A stretch of DNA of 13,772 nucleotides from contig CAMJRQ010000004.1 of the NCBI GenBank assembly GCA_946408305.1, positions 1-13,772 of the forward strand, read 5' to 3'. The stretch comes from an uncultured Prevotellaceae bacterium (GTDB lineage: Bacteria; Bacteroidota; Bacteroidia; Bacteroidales; Bacteroidaceae). Both the position numbers and the translations under genes were made by a program. Positions 1 through 6,536 of this stretch are shown piece by piece. The notes below the pieces were generated by a model. That model did no database searches, had not been told where the DNA came from, and saw only the letters and a list, made by a program, of their open reading frames with translations. The stretch's first letter is position 1. Each line of letters opens with the position of its first letter.

Positions 1-34
1 CCCCGCTCTTCCGGGCCGCGCGGGGGCTTTTTTA
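1..34 (+). terminator. Partial rho-independent terminator of an upstream plus-strand gene
   Basis: CCCCGC at 1-6 can pair with GCGGGG at 20-25. The stem is followed by a run of six T at 28-33. Further Gs at 26 suggest the stem continues to the left of the window edge. This is the pattern of an intrinsic terminator read on the plus strand, so a plus-strand gene probably ends just outside the window. Confidence 0.65.
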
Positions 35-82
35 GTACCGCAAGGATGATGTTTTCCTTACATTTCAGCCCATCCAGATTGG

Positions 83-337
83 CGGAAAGTTTGGCGCGAG
101 CGGAAACGGTTAAGGGTTTCGCCCAACGCAACGTGGTGTTTTGCCCGACGCAACACGTTGCGTTTGCTCCAAGAACACGTTATTTCGCAGAAAATCCCGG
201 TTTCATCGGGAAAAACCAAATTTTGGGAGTGCTGATTTCCAAGCACTTTTGATTCTTGCATTTTGAATTTTGAATTGCGGCGCACCGCGGCGCACCGAAT
301 CTCAACGTTCCTCACGCCGTTTTTCGGGGGGCAGGTT
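83..337 (+). repeat. Repeat A, copy 1 (255 bp, inverted partner at 12086-12340)
   Basis: Aligned by hand to the reverse complement of 12086-12340, this segment matches at 220 of 255 positions without a single gap. The best-conserved part is 121-170, which contains an 11-bp perfect inverted repeat (AACGCAACGTG at 125-135, CACGTTGCGTT at 153-163). The edges fade gradually: before 83 similarity is weak, and after 337 it is lost. No terminal inverted repeats or target duplications are evident, and no transposase is present. An open frame (46-252) runs through it, but the two copies are no more alike as protein than as DNA, so it is probably non-coding. It is most likely a dispersed intergenic repeat. 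Confidence 0.85.
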
Positions 338-384
338 AATGAAGATTTTTCCGGAGCGGTAAGAAATGTTTACGGTTTCGGAAC

Positions 385-402
385 GACAATTAAGACAATT
401 AG
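385..402. repeat. Tandem 9-bp repeat
   Basis: GACAATTAA is followed directly by GACAATTAG. It lies between repeat A copy 1 and the left end of the 184-bp inverted-repeat-bounded element. No function is apparent. Confidence 0.5.
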
Positions 403-413
403 GAAAAATTTTA

Positions 414-597
414 TTGGTGTCCGGGGAAAAGCGAATCGTGACCCAAGGACGCTGCGCTCGGCGCTTGCGACGCTTCTGCCCGCGCAGCGGGTGTTGAAGA
501 AGGCGTCCACCTATCGGTCGCTCGGCCCGCCTCCAGCGGTCTTTCGCAGATAAGCTCCCCTTGCTGTTGAATTTCCATTTTCCCCCCCGGACACCAA
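414..597. mobile_element. MITE-like element with imperfect terminal inverted repeats
   Basis: The left end reads TTGGTGTCCGGGGAAAA (414-430). The reverse complement of the right end (578-597) is the same sequence with three extra Gs in the G run. The segment carries no gene of its own, only repeat B (447-508) and a hairpin (about 525-541) related to those near 12490. A short non-coding segment bounded by inverted repeats resembles a miniature inverted-repeat transposable element. No target-site duplication is clear, because the left flank is TTTTA and the right flank is an A run. The right end merges into the A tract of the neighbouring terminator. The mobile-element assignment is inference; the inverted repeat itself is seen. 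Confidence 0.45.
447..508 (+). repeat. Repeat B, copy 1 (62 bp, direct partner at 12564-12625)
   Basis: This segment is identical to 12564-12625 except at one position (G503 against A12620). It is rich in self-complementary parts: GGACGC at 447-452 pairs with GCGTCC at 503-508, and CTGCGC at 452-457 can pair with GCGCAG at 482-487. The near-perfect identity, compared with 86% for repeat A, suggests a more recent spread or stronger constraint. Confidence 0.85.
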
Positions 598-630
598 AAA
601 AAAGGCGGGCCCGCGGGGGGGCTCGCCTTT
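596..630 (-). terminator. Rho-independent terminator for the 666-3822 gene group
   Basis: Read on the minus strand, AAAGGCGAGCCC (630-619) pairs with GGGCCCGCCTTT (612-601) with one internal mismatch and a six-base loop. Eight T follow at 603-596. It begins 35 bases after the stop codon of the small secreted protein gene, so it ends that transcript. Confidence 0.85.
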
Positions 631-665
631 GTCTGTAATCAGCCGAATGGAGAGTGAGGCTGCGG

Positions 666-1121
666 TCACTTCTCCTCCTTCATCAGCGCCATGCCTTGGG
701 CATCGATGACGATAATGAAGGGGTCGTAGTTGTCTTTCTTGATGTAGAAGACTCCGCCGTTCTCCGAGGCCCAGCTCATGCCGTCGTGGGTCTCCTCATA
801 CTCGGTGCCGAAGGTGGCCACGAGGCTGTCCACGAGTGCCACTTCGTTGACGGCGCGGGGCGTCACGCGCACCTGGTAGACGGTCTTCGTCTTGGGCGTG
901 TAGAGCACGTTCAGATAGGTCATCTGCCCGAGGTATTTTCCCTCGAAGATGTAGAAGTTCTGGTCGGTGCGCTTCTCTTTCAGCTTGAAGCCGGCCTTGC
1001 GCATCTTTTCGGTGATGTTGCGCACGGGGCCCGTGAGCTCAATGCCGCAGAAATCCATGTGCTGTGCCCATACGCTGGTGCTGAGCACGAGGCACATCAT
1101 GTAGGCAAAAATGCGTTTCAT
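666..1121 (-). CDS. Small secreted protein of unknown function
   Basis: The protein has 151 residues. It starts with a Sec-type signal peptide (MKRIFAYMMCLVLSTSVWA, likely cut before Q20), so it should act in the periplasm or outside the cell. The mature part of about 130 residues has no motif I can tie to a reaction. It opens with a MDFCGIELTG segment and alternates basic and beta-prone stretches, which suggests a small compact alpha/beta fold. I recognise the general look of a Bacteroidales hypothetical family but cannot name it. The gene begins 35 bases after the stop of the upstream secreted protein gene and is followed by a strong terminator, so it is probably the last gene of that transcript. 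Confidence 0.85.
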   Translation of the reverse strand: MKRIFAYMMCLVLSTSVWAQHMDFCGIELTGPVRNITEKMRKAGFKLKEKRTDQNFYIFEGKYLGQMTYLNVLYTPKTKTVYQVRVTPRAVNEVALVDSLVATFGTEYEETHDGMSWASENGGVFYIKKDNYDPFIIVIDAQGMALMKEEK

Positions 1122-1156
1122 CTCGTTTCGTTTTTTTAGAAGGTTTCTGAGTTTGG

Positions 1157-1963
1157 TTACTTCACAGCCACCTTGGCTCCACCGATGACGTAGATGCCGG
1201 CGGGCAGCGACGTGAGGGCGCTGTTCACGTTGATGTTGCGGCGCACGAGCTGTCCCTTCGTGTTATAGACGTCGACCGTGGCATCCTGTGCCTGCAGGCT
1301 TTCGATGCTGGTCTCGGCACCGGCCAGGTTGGTGATGTGCTTGATTTCCAGATTGGTGGCCGTGGGAGCCTGCTGGTCCCATGTGAAGCCGCAGCGGGTG
1401 GGCAGGAAGGTCTTGTCGCCGTCGGTGCGGATGAGGATGCTCTCCAGGATGAGTGCGTCCTGCTGTGCGGGGATGCCATATCGGCCCACTGCCTTCACCG
1501 ACTCCCAGCTGCTGCCGAAGGTGATGCGGTTTCCGGCTCCGTCGGTCATGCTCTGGCTGCGCAGCTCGGTGCTGGTGGCTGTGGCCTGCGAAGCCTTGGC
1601 GCGAAGCATCTGCGTGGTGGGCGAGAAGATGAGGTAGGGCTGACCTGCCTGAATGCCCTCCTGCGTGCAGTCGAGGAAGTAGAGGCAGAGCGTGTTGCCC
1701 TCCTGGCGGATGCGGGCCAGGCGCTCCACCTGGACGTCCTTGGCCGAGGCAGCCAGCTGGGCAGCGTCGAGCGTGAAGGGCAGGCAGATGGTGTTGTAGC
1801 CGGCCATGAGCATACGGCTCAGCTGCACGTCGGCCTCGCGCTGCTCGAGCAGCGAGATGTTCATTTTTTCGCTGCTGGTATAGATGTGTTTCACGCGGTT
1901 CTGAGCGAAGCTCGTAGTACAAAGGGCGGCTGCGGCCACCACGAAAAGTGTAAATTTCTTCAT
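1157..1963 (-). CDS. Secreted protein with Por-type C-terminal tail
   Basis: From ATG 1963 the protein has 268 residues. The frame is open to an ATG at 1996, but that codon lies inside a candidate -7 box (1994-2001), and only the inner start puts the signal peptide (MKKFTLFVVAAAALCTTSFA) at the N terminus. The segment around residues 55-64 (GYNTICLPFT) resembles a motif seen in many Prevotella surface proteins. The last 40 residues (DVYNTKGQLVRR, then LPAGIYVI, ending KVAVK) look like the C-terminal domain of type IX secretion substrates or the related tail of BspA-like proteins. No enzyme domain is visible. A cell-surface or secreted role is inferred. It is followed 35 bases later by the small secreted protein gene. 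Confidence 0.8.
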   Translation of the reverse strand: MKKFTLFVVAAAALCTTSFAQNRVKHIYTSSEKMNISLLEQREADVQLSRMLMAGYNTICLPFTLDAAQLAASAKDVQVERLARIRQEGNTLCLYFLDCTQEGIQAGQPYLIFSPTTQMLRAKASQATATSTELRSQSMTDGAGNRITFGSSWESVKAVGRYGIPAQQDALILESILIRTDGDKTFLPTRCGFTWDQQAPTATNLEIKHITNLAGAETSIESLQAQDATVDVYNTKGQLVRRNINVNSALTSLPAGIYVIGGAKVAVK

Positions 1964-1993
1964 ATTCAGTCTCGTTTTAGGGTTATTCCGCTG

Positions 1994-2001
1994 CAATATT
2001 A
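1994..2001 (-). promoter_or_regulatory. Candidate -7 box (TAATATTG) for the 1963 gene
   Basis: On the minus strand TAATATTG matches the Bacteroidota -7 consensus TAnnTTTG at all but one position, and it lies 30 bases before ATG 1963. No TTTG is found at the expected -33 distance, so it is a weak candidate. It mainly argues against the upstream ATG at 1996, which overlaps it. Confidence 0.35.
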
Positions 2002-2064
2002 CAAAAAAATCTCTCTCGTTGTGCCTCCCCTCCCCATACTTTAACGTTTTTTATGTTTTCGGGG

Positions 2065-3195
2065 CTAAAGGCTCTCCTCGGGTTTCTTCACCTGAGATTG
2101 GTATTCGCCGTTGCGGATGCTGCGGCGGGCGGGAGCGGGCTGGCTGGCAGCCGATGCGGGGCGGGCCGAGCCGCGATAATCGTGCCAGCGCTGCAGGGTG
2201 AGCCGCACGTAGGCCTCCGTTTCGCTCCCTCGCAGATAGCCCGAGCGCACCACGGGGTCGTTGTAGTAGGCCGGGTCGGCAAGTTTCAGTATGTAGGGCG
2301 CCACCTGTTGCCAGCTGCGGGGGTTGGCTCCGTGCTTCTCGGCCAGTGCCATGGCATCGCGCACGTGGTTGTAGCCTCCGTTGTACGAGGCCAGCACGAA
2401 GGACGTGCGCTCGGCGCGGTCCGTGATGTCGGCAAACTGCTGGTTGAGCATCCTGAGCAGGCGGACGGCTGCCGCGAGGTTGGTGGAAGGGTCGAAAATC
2501 TGGTCGGGCGCCACTCCCAGCTGGCGAGCCGTGGCGGGCATGAGCTGCATGAGCCCCTGCGCTCCGGCCCACGACTGGGCTTGCGGATCGAAGCCCGATT
2601 CCTGGTAGCACTGCGCCGCCAGCAGTCTCCAGTCCCACCCGACCGTGGCGCTGTGGCGCACGAAGAGGTCGTCGTAGGGCGAGATGATGCCGCGCGAGCG
2701 GTCCTGCATGGGTGGCCGGCTGTGGCGGCGCGGGGCAGGGCGCTGACGGTCCTGACGCCGCAGTCGGTCGGCCCGCGAGGGGTCCCACCATTCGGCAATG
2801 GCCTGAGTCAGCAAGGGTGTGTTGGGACGCGTGGGCCACGGGTGGAGCGAATCGGGCGGCAGGCAGATGAAGTCGACCTGCTGACTGTCGAGCCGCTGGC
2901 GCAGCGCGGTGGTGTCGGGGGCTATCTCCATGCGCAGCGTGGCCCCTATGCTGCTGGCAAACTCCTGCGCCAGACGGTATTGCAGCCCGAAGCCCTCGCC
3001 GCGATATTCATAATAGGTGTCGGGACCGCTCAGCGTGACGCCGATGAGCACCCCGGCATCGCGAATCTGCGGCAGGTCGTAGACGTCGGCCTCGGTCTCG
3101 CTGCTCGAGCCGAAGATGGTGGATTGGCGGGGCTCCTGCTGCCTACACGAAGCCATGAGCAGCAGGAGTGAGAATGCGCAGGCCGCCCGTTTCAT
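2065..3195 (-). CDS. MltF-like lytic murein transglycosylase, lipoprotein
   Basis: The protein has 376 residues and probably cleaves peptidoglycan strands from the periplasmic side of a membrane. A lipobox (LMAS before C17) marks it as a lipoprotein. Residues about 41-135 resemble the first lobe of a family 3 solute-binding domain, as in MltF. A basic, proline-rich linker follows (about 138-168). The SLT lysozyme-like domain spans about 172-335: the catalytic glutamate should be E199 in QESGFDP, followed by GAQGLMQLMPATA (211-223) and ASYNGGYNHV (269-278). The tail (343-376) is low-complexity. The protein is clearly shorter than classical two-lobe MltF, and the second binding lobe seems to be missing. 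It starts three bases after the uridine kinase stop, so the two are co-transcribed. Confidence 0.88.
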   Translation of the reverse strand: MKRAACAFSLLLLMASCRQQEPRQSTIFGSSSETEADVYDLPQIRDAGVLIGVTLSGPDTYYEYRGEGFGLQYRLAQEFASSIGATLRMEIAPDTTALRQRLDSQQVDFICLPPDSLHPWPTRPNTPLLTQAIAEWWDPSRADRLRRQDRQRPAPRRHSRPPMQDRSRGIISPYDDLFVRHSATVGWDWRLLAAQCYQESGFDPQAQSWAGAQGLMQLMPATARQLGVAPDQIFDPSTNLAAAVRLLRMLNQQFADITDRAERTSFVLASYNGGYNHVRDAMALAEKHGANPRSWQQVAPYILKLADPAYYNDPVVRSGYLRGSETEAYVRLTLQRWHDYRGSARPASAASQPAPARRSIRNGEYQSQVKKPEESL

Positions 3196-3198
3196 GGC

Positions 3199-3822
3199 TC
3201 AGCCAAGTGTTTCGGGGCGCAGCTGGTGGATGATGTAGGTGCGCATGATTTCGATGGCCCTCGTGTTGCTGCCTCCCATGGGGATGATGAGGTCGGCGTA
3301 TCGCTTGGTGGGCTCGATGAACTCCTCGTGCATGGGCTTCAGCACGTCGCGATAGCGGTCGATGACCATCTGCGTGGTGCGTCCGCGCTCCATCGTGTCG
3401 CGCTCTATGACGCGGATGAGGCGTTCGTCGGGGTCGGCGTCGACAAAGATTTTCAGGTCCATCAGGTCGCGCAGCTTCTTCTTCCAGAGCGCCATGATAC
3501 CTTCGATGATGATTACCTCGCAGGGCTCCACGTGGATGGTCTCGGGCAGCCGGTTGCTGACGAGGTAGCTATAGGTGGGCTGCTCGATGCTCTGCCCGTG
3601 GCGCAGCATCTGAATCTGCTCGGTGAGCAGCTGCCAGTCGAAGGCGTCGGGGTGGTCAAAGTTGATGCGGCTCCGCTCCTCCATGGTCAGATGGGTGGTG
3701 TCGTTGTAGTACGAGTCCTGCGGTATGAGCGCCACACGGTCGGTGGGCAGCGCCTCCAGGATTTTTTTCACGACGGTGGTCTTGCCCGAGCCCGTGCCGC
3801 CGGCTATTCCGATGATATACAT
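3199..3822 (-). CDS. udk: Uridine kinase
   Basis: The 207-residue protein phosphorylates uridine and cytidine to UMP and CMP with a nucleoside triphosphate, in cytosolic pyrimidine salvage. The Walker A loop GGTGSGKTT is at 8-16. QDSYY (35-39) and NFDHPDAFD (54-62) are typical of the nucleoside-binding region, EGIMAL (107-112) follows the Walker B strand, and FIEPTKRYADLIIP (168-181) is a conserved C-terminal segment. The length is normal for the family and no key residue is missing. A consensus -7 box lies about 30 bases upstream (3851-3858). It is the first gene of the minus-strand group and nearly abuts the MltF-like gene. Confidence 0.95.
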   Translation of the reverse strand: MYIIGIAGGTGSGKTTVVKKILEALPTDRVALIPQDSYYNDTTHLTMEERSRINFDHPDAFDWQLLTEQIQMLRHGQSIEQPTYSYLVSNRLPETIHVEPCEVIIIEGIMALWKKKLRDLMDLKIFVDADPDERLIRVIERDTMERGRTTQMVIDRYRDVLKPMHEEFIEPTKRYADLIIPMGGSNTRAIEIMRTYIIHQLRPETLG

Positions 3823-3850
3823 ATTCCGCTTTCGGGTTTGTTTCTCTGGG

Positions 3851-3858
3851 CAAAGTTA
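3851..3858 (-). promoter_or_regulatory. -7 box (TAACTTTG) of the uridine kinase promoter
   Basis: On the minus strand TAACTTTG is an exact match to the Bacteroidota -7 consensus, 28 bases before ATG 3822. The matching -33 region is poor (TTGT nearby rather than TTTG at the right spacing). Confidence 0.6.
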
Positions 3859-4043
3859 CGCTTTTTTGCTAAACAGACAAGGGGTGAGCGGCCATTTTCT
3901 GACCACCCACCCCTATAAAAAAACAGTTGCCCTACTTCACAGCAGAGCAAGCGTCTTAAAAAGTTGCAAAAACTTTTTGTTAACCTAAAAACTTTCTTTA
4001 AACCTTAAACTAAACTAACAACACTATATCTTTAAATCCTATT
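3859..4043. other. AT-rich intergenic stretch with a short hairpin
   Basis: No gene is supported here. AAAAAGTT (3958-3965) and AACTTTTT (3971-3978) form an 8-bp stem with a five-base loop. The stretch 3978-4043 is unusually poor in G on the plus strand and runs into ATGAAACATTC at 4044, resembling the untranslated leader of a Bacteroidota gene. The frame it would open (4044-4352) does not look like a real protein. It may be the remnant of a lost gene start. Confidence 0.4.
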
Positions 4044-4163
4044 ATGAAACATTCTCTTTTTGGTGTCTCGCGGGGTTTCCTCCGTTTTGACGCTGCAAAA
4101 GTAGTGAGTTTCCGCGATGCAGCCAAGGATGGCAGCGAAAAAGACGCTATTTTTGCCCTCTTT

Positions 4164-4179
4164 CTTGATTTAAGTCAAG
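4164..4179. promoter_or_regulatory. Candidate Crp/Fnr-family operator
   Basis: CTTGATTTAAGTCAAG is palindromic apart from one base pair and differs at one base from the classical Fnr core TTGATnnnnATCAA. Its centre (4171.5) is about 62 bases before the start point predicted from the promoter at 4195-4227, which is a usual distance for an activator of this family. No regulator gene is present in the window, so the assignment is inferred from sequence resemblance only. Confidence 0.4.
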
Positions 4180-4194
4180 TGTCGCTCCCCGAGA

Positions 4195-4227
4195 TTTGTC
4201 CAAAAGCCATAATAAATGGTATTTTTG
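4195..4227 (+). promoter_or_regulatory. Candidate promoter, TTTG-21-TATTTTTG
   Basis: TTTG at 4195-4198 and TATTTTTG at 4220-4227 are separated by 21 bases, fitting the Bacteroidota -33/-7 pattern. Transcripts from here would reach the gene at 4357 with a leader of about 120 bases. A Crp/Fnr-like palindrome sits just upstream. Confidence 0.5.
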
Positions 4228-4320
4228 CCATATCTCGGCGGGGTGGGTGCAAGGAGTGCATTTACGGCAGTACCTTAATAATTATTGCGGCAAGATACTT
4301 CCGGTTTCGGAAATTTTCCG

Positions 4321-4328
4321 TAAGTTTG
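4321..4328 (+). promoter_or_regulatory. -7 box (TAAGTTTG) close to the 4357 gene
   Basis: TAAGTTTG matches the -7 consensus exactly and lies 28 bases before ATG 4357, the spacing also seen for uridine kinase and the phosphodiesterase. No TTTG is found at the -33 position. It may be the main promoter of the gene, or one of two. Confidence 0.5.
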
Positions 4329-4356
4329 CAGCGGAAACAAGAAAAATGGTAGGAAT

Positions 4357-4848
4357 ATGAAAGGATTGAGAACATGGGCCGCAATGGCTCTTATGCTGAT
4401 GGGCGGCATGGCCTGCGCCCAGGAGCGGGTGAAGACGACGTTTGTGGAGGGCACCGGTGAGCGTGGCCCCGAAGGAGCCCGCATGGTGTGCGACGGACTG
4501 AAGTCCACCAAATGGTGTATCGACCAGCCGCAGCGCATGCCCTACTACGTCATCCTGGAGGCCGAGAAGCCCGTGAAGCTGGCCGAGTACACGCTGACGA
4601 CGGGCGACGATACCAGTTCGTACCCCGATCGCAACCCAGCCTCGTGGATGGTCTACGGCAGCAACGACAAGCAGCAGTGGAAGCTGCTCGACGAGAAGCA
4701 CAGTTACTTCCGCATGACCGACCTCAACGAGCAGGAGTATTTCTTCCCCGTTCGGGCCAAGGCCGAATACCGCTTCTTCAAGTTCGTCTTCCTGGAGATG
4801 CAGGACGAGACGCGCATCCAGCTCTCCGAGATAGGGATTCTGGAGTAA
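4357..4848 (+). CDS. Secreted F5/8 type C (discoidin-like) domain protein
   Basis: The protein has 163 residues. A signal peptide (1-21, ending MACA before Q22) directs it to the periplasm or outside. The rest looks like one F5/8 type C or discoidin-like beta-sandwich, a fold that usually binds carbohydrate: DGLKSTKWC (47-54), YVILEAEKPVKLAEYTLTTG (64-83), then NPASWMVYGSNDKQQWKLLD (93-112), and the closing strands FKFVFLEM (141-148) and IQLSEIGI (154-161). No catalytic domain is attached, so it would be a stand-alone binding module. The ligand cannot be told. It is the only plus-strand gene in the left and central parts of the window and has its own terminator. Confidence 0.82.
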   Translation: MKGLRTWAAMALMLMGGMACAQERVKTTFVEGTGERGPEGARMVCDGLKSTKWCIDQPQRMPYYVILEAEKPVKLAEYTLTTGDDTSSYPDRNPASWMVYGSNDKQQWKLLDEKHSYFRMTDLNEQEYFFPVRAKAEYRFFKFVFLEMQDETRIQLSEIGILE

Positions 4849-4883
4849 GCACGGTCCCTCCGCGAGGGAGGGGTGAATTTTAC

Positions 4884-4929
4884 GATGGCACGCCAACTCT
4901 CATGAGACTTGGCGTGCCATCATTTTTTT
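4884..4929 (+). terminator. Rho-independent terminator after the F5/8 type C gene
   Basis: GATGGCACGCCAA (4884-4896) pairs perfectly over 13 bases with TTGGCGTGCCATC (4909-4921), with a 12-base loop and seven T at 4923-4929. It sits between two convergent genes. On the minus strand the stem is the same but the following sequence has only a short, interrupted T-rich stretch, so it may also act weakly on the converging operon. A small CCCTC/GAGGG hairpin precedes it at 4857-4869. Confidence 0.9.
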
Positions 4930-4945
4930 GTCCTCTCGCAGAGCC

Positions 4946-6514
4946 TTATTCCACCACTATCTCCGAGGCCGAGCGGAAGGGGCACCCGCGGGTGTCGGTG
5001 CCTTGCAGGATGAGCTCGTAGCGTCCCGGATTCGCGGGTGCATCGAATTCCACCGTGCGGCCCTCTACGCAGGGTTCCCACACGACGGTGCCGGGCCGCT
5101 CGCCCTGGGGGAGGACGAAGGGCGGGCGGCGCTGCGGAAAGTCGTAGCGCACGAGGAGCGAGCCCTCGTCGAGCTTGAAGTTGGAGAGCCGCCCGCGCCG
5201 CGAGATGAAGGAGATGACTCCCTGGCAGACCGTCTGGCCGAAACTGTATGCACCGGCATAGATCTGCACGTAGCGAAGCAGCCGGGCATCGTAGCGCAGG
5301 AGCGCATCAATGTCGTAGATGGGCATGCCGTCGAGCAGCACCAGCGCGGGCCACGAATTGCTGGAGGTGGTTTCGCCATGACGGATGTAGAGGCAGGTGC
5401 GGCCCGCCGTGCGCCGTCGGCTCACACCCACGACAAACTCGGTGAGAATCTCGCTCACGGTGTTGAACCTCGTGTACTCGTCGAGGTCGTAGAAATAGTC
5501 GGGCCTCACGGAGAGGAAGTCCACGCTGTGGGCCATCGTGTCGGGCGGGGCGAGCCGGGCGAGGGCTTCTTCGCGCTGGGCTGTAAGGCTGCGGCGGCAA
5601 AGGGTCTCGGCCGTGGCCCACACCTGCAGGTCGGGCAGATGGGCCGGCACCACCTGAGCATAGGGCGAGGCAAACTGCATGGGCGCGGGGAGGCCCTGCG
5701 AGTCGTAGCCATTGAGCAGCGTGGGCAGCGAGCCGGAGATTCCGGTGGTGAAATAGGTGCGGGTGGAATCGGGGCCCGGTCGGCCTTCGGAAACCATAAT
5801 CCCCTGACCCACCATCACCAGGCGCGACTCGGCAGGCTCTCCCGTCCCTCGGCTCGGCGTGGCCATCACCTGGTGCCCCTCGGCTTCAGCCACAAACTTC
5901 CCCGAAGAATGTTGGGGCACGGCAGGCGCGGGCAGCGAGTAGTCGGCTGTGGGCAGGTTGTCTTGCAGCAGCGCGAGGGTGGCAATCTGCATGGCCGAGT
6001 CGGCGGGCAGCGACACGTGGACTCTCTGCCCGGCCTTGTAGCGCCTGCGGGGCAGAGGCTCGGCCTCAGTCGGCTCGGGCGGAAGGATGAGCAGGCGGTC
6101 GCGGGCCGAGGTGTGGAGGACGTTGACCACCGAGACTATCTTGCGGAAGAAGCACTCCTGGCCATAGTTGCGCATGTGGCGGGTGTAGGTCGTCAGCTGG
6201 TAGTTGCCGCTGTGCAGCGTGGGCGGCAGGGCGAGTTGGGCCCACCCGATGCCGTCGGTCAGCTCCACCATGGTCTGGAGCACCATGCCCGTCGTGTCGG
6301 CCAGTTCGGCATAGGCCACGCGACTCAGGCCCTGGAGCTGCCCGTCGGCCGACAGTGTGCGCAGGCTGAGCTGGAGACGCTCGCCCGCCACGTAGCAATC
6401 CTTGTCGGTGAAGGCCACCATCCGTTCCGCGGCAGGCTGTGCCCCGGCCGCCAGCCAGTGGCACCACATGCTCGCGAGGAGGACGAGAAGTCCTGTATAG
6501 CCGTTTCTGTTCAT
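4946..6514 (-). CDS. Macroglobulin-like envelope protein with degenerate TonB plug segment
   Basis: The protein has 522 residues. A signal peptide covers about 1-26 (ending AAGA before Q26). Residues 32-131 resemble an MG2-type macroglobulin domain (FTDKDCYVAGERLQLSLRT near the start, SGNYQLTTYTRHMRNYG later). After a proline-rich middle, residues about 345-440 resemble a TonB receptor plug: LVLLDGMPIYDIDALL (391-406), YVQIYAGAYSFG (415-426), and GVISFISRRG (432-441). No barrel follows. The end (AVEF-like strand, GRYELILQGTD) looks like another beta domain. Such proteins occur beside DUF4249 and TonB receptor genes in Bacteroidota, and a role as partner of that receptor is inferred. It starts 22 bases after the DUF4249 stop. 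Confidence 0.75.
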   Translation of the reverse strand: MNRNGYTGLLVLLASMWCHWLAAGAQPAAERMVAFTDKDCYVAGERLQLSLRTLSADGQLQGLSRVAYAELADTTGMVLQTMVELTDGIGWAQLALPPTLHSGNYQLTTYTRHMRNYGQECFFRKIVSVVNVLHTSARDRLLILPPEPTEAEPLPRRRYKAGQRVHVSLPADSAMQIATLALLQDNLPTADYSLPAPAVPQHSSGKFVAEAEGHQVMATPSRGTGEPAESRLVMVGQGIMVSEGRPGPDSTRTYFTTGISGSLPTLLNGYDSQGLPAPMQFASPYAQVVPAHLPDLQVWATAETLCRRSLTAQREEALARLAPPDTMAHSVDFLSVRPDYFYDLDEYTRFNTVSEILTEFVVGVSRRRTAGRTCLYIRHGETTSSNSWPALVLLDGMPIYDIDALLRYDARLLRYVQIYAGAYSFGQTVCQGVISFISRRGRLSNFKLDEGSLLVRYDFPQRRPPFVLPQGERPGTVVWEPCVEGRTVEFDAPANPGRYELILQGTDTRGCPFRSASEIVVE

Positions 6515-6536
6515 CTGCTGCTTGCTTTCTTTTTTT

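Noticed and set aside
46..252. 68-residue open frame in repeat A copy 1, with a similar frame at 12156-12377
   Set aside because: The two translations look alike (ETVKGF, QRNVVFCPTQHVA), but protein identity is not higher than DNA identity and the stops differ. The similarity follows from the shared repeat.
263..553. 96-residue open frame on the plus strand
   Set aside because: It runs from the end of repeat A through the inverted-repeat element and repeat B, with no promoter and no protein-like pattern.
1961..1996. Longer start for the secreted protein at 1996
   Set aside because: It would put 11 polar residues before the signal peptide, and the ATG overlaps a -7 box candidate.
4044..4352. 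102-residue open frame starting after an AT-rich leader
   Set aside because: It runs through a Crp/Fnr-like palindrome and two -7 boxes and has no recognisable domain or signal peptide. It is more likely regulatory DNA, although the first part could be a gene remnant.
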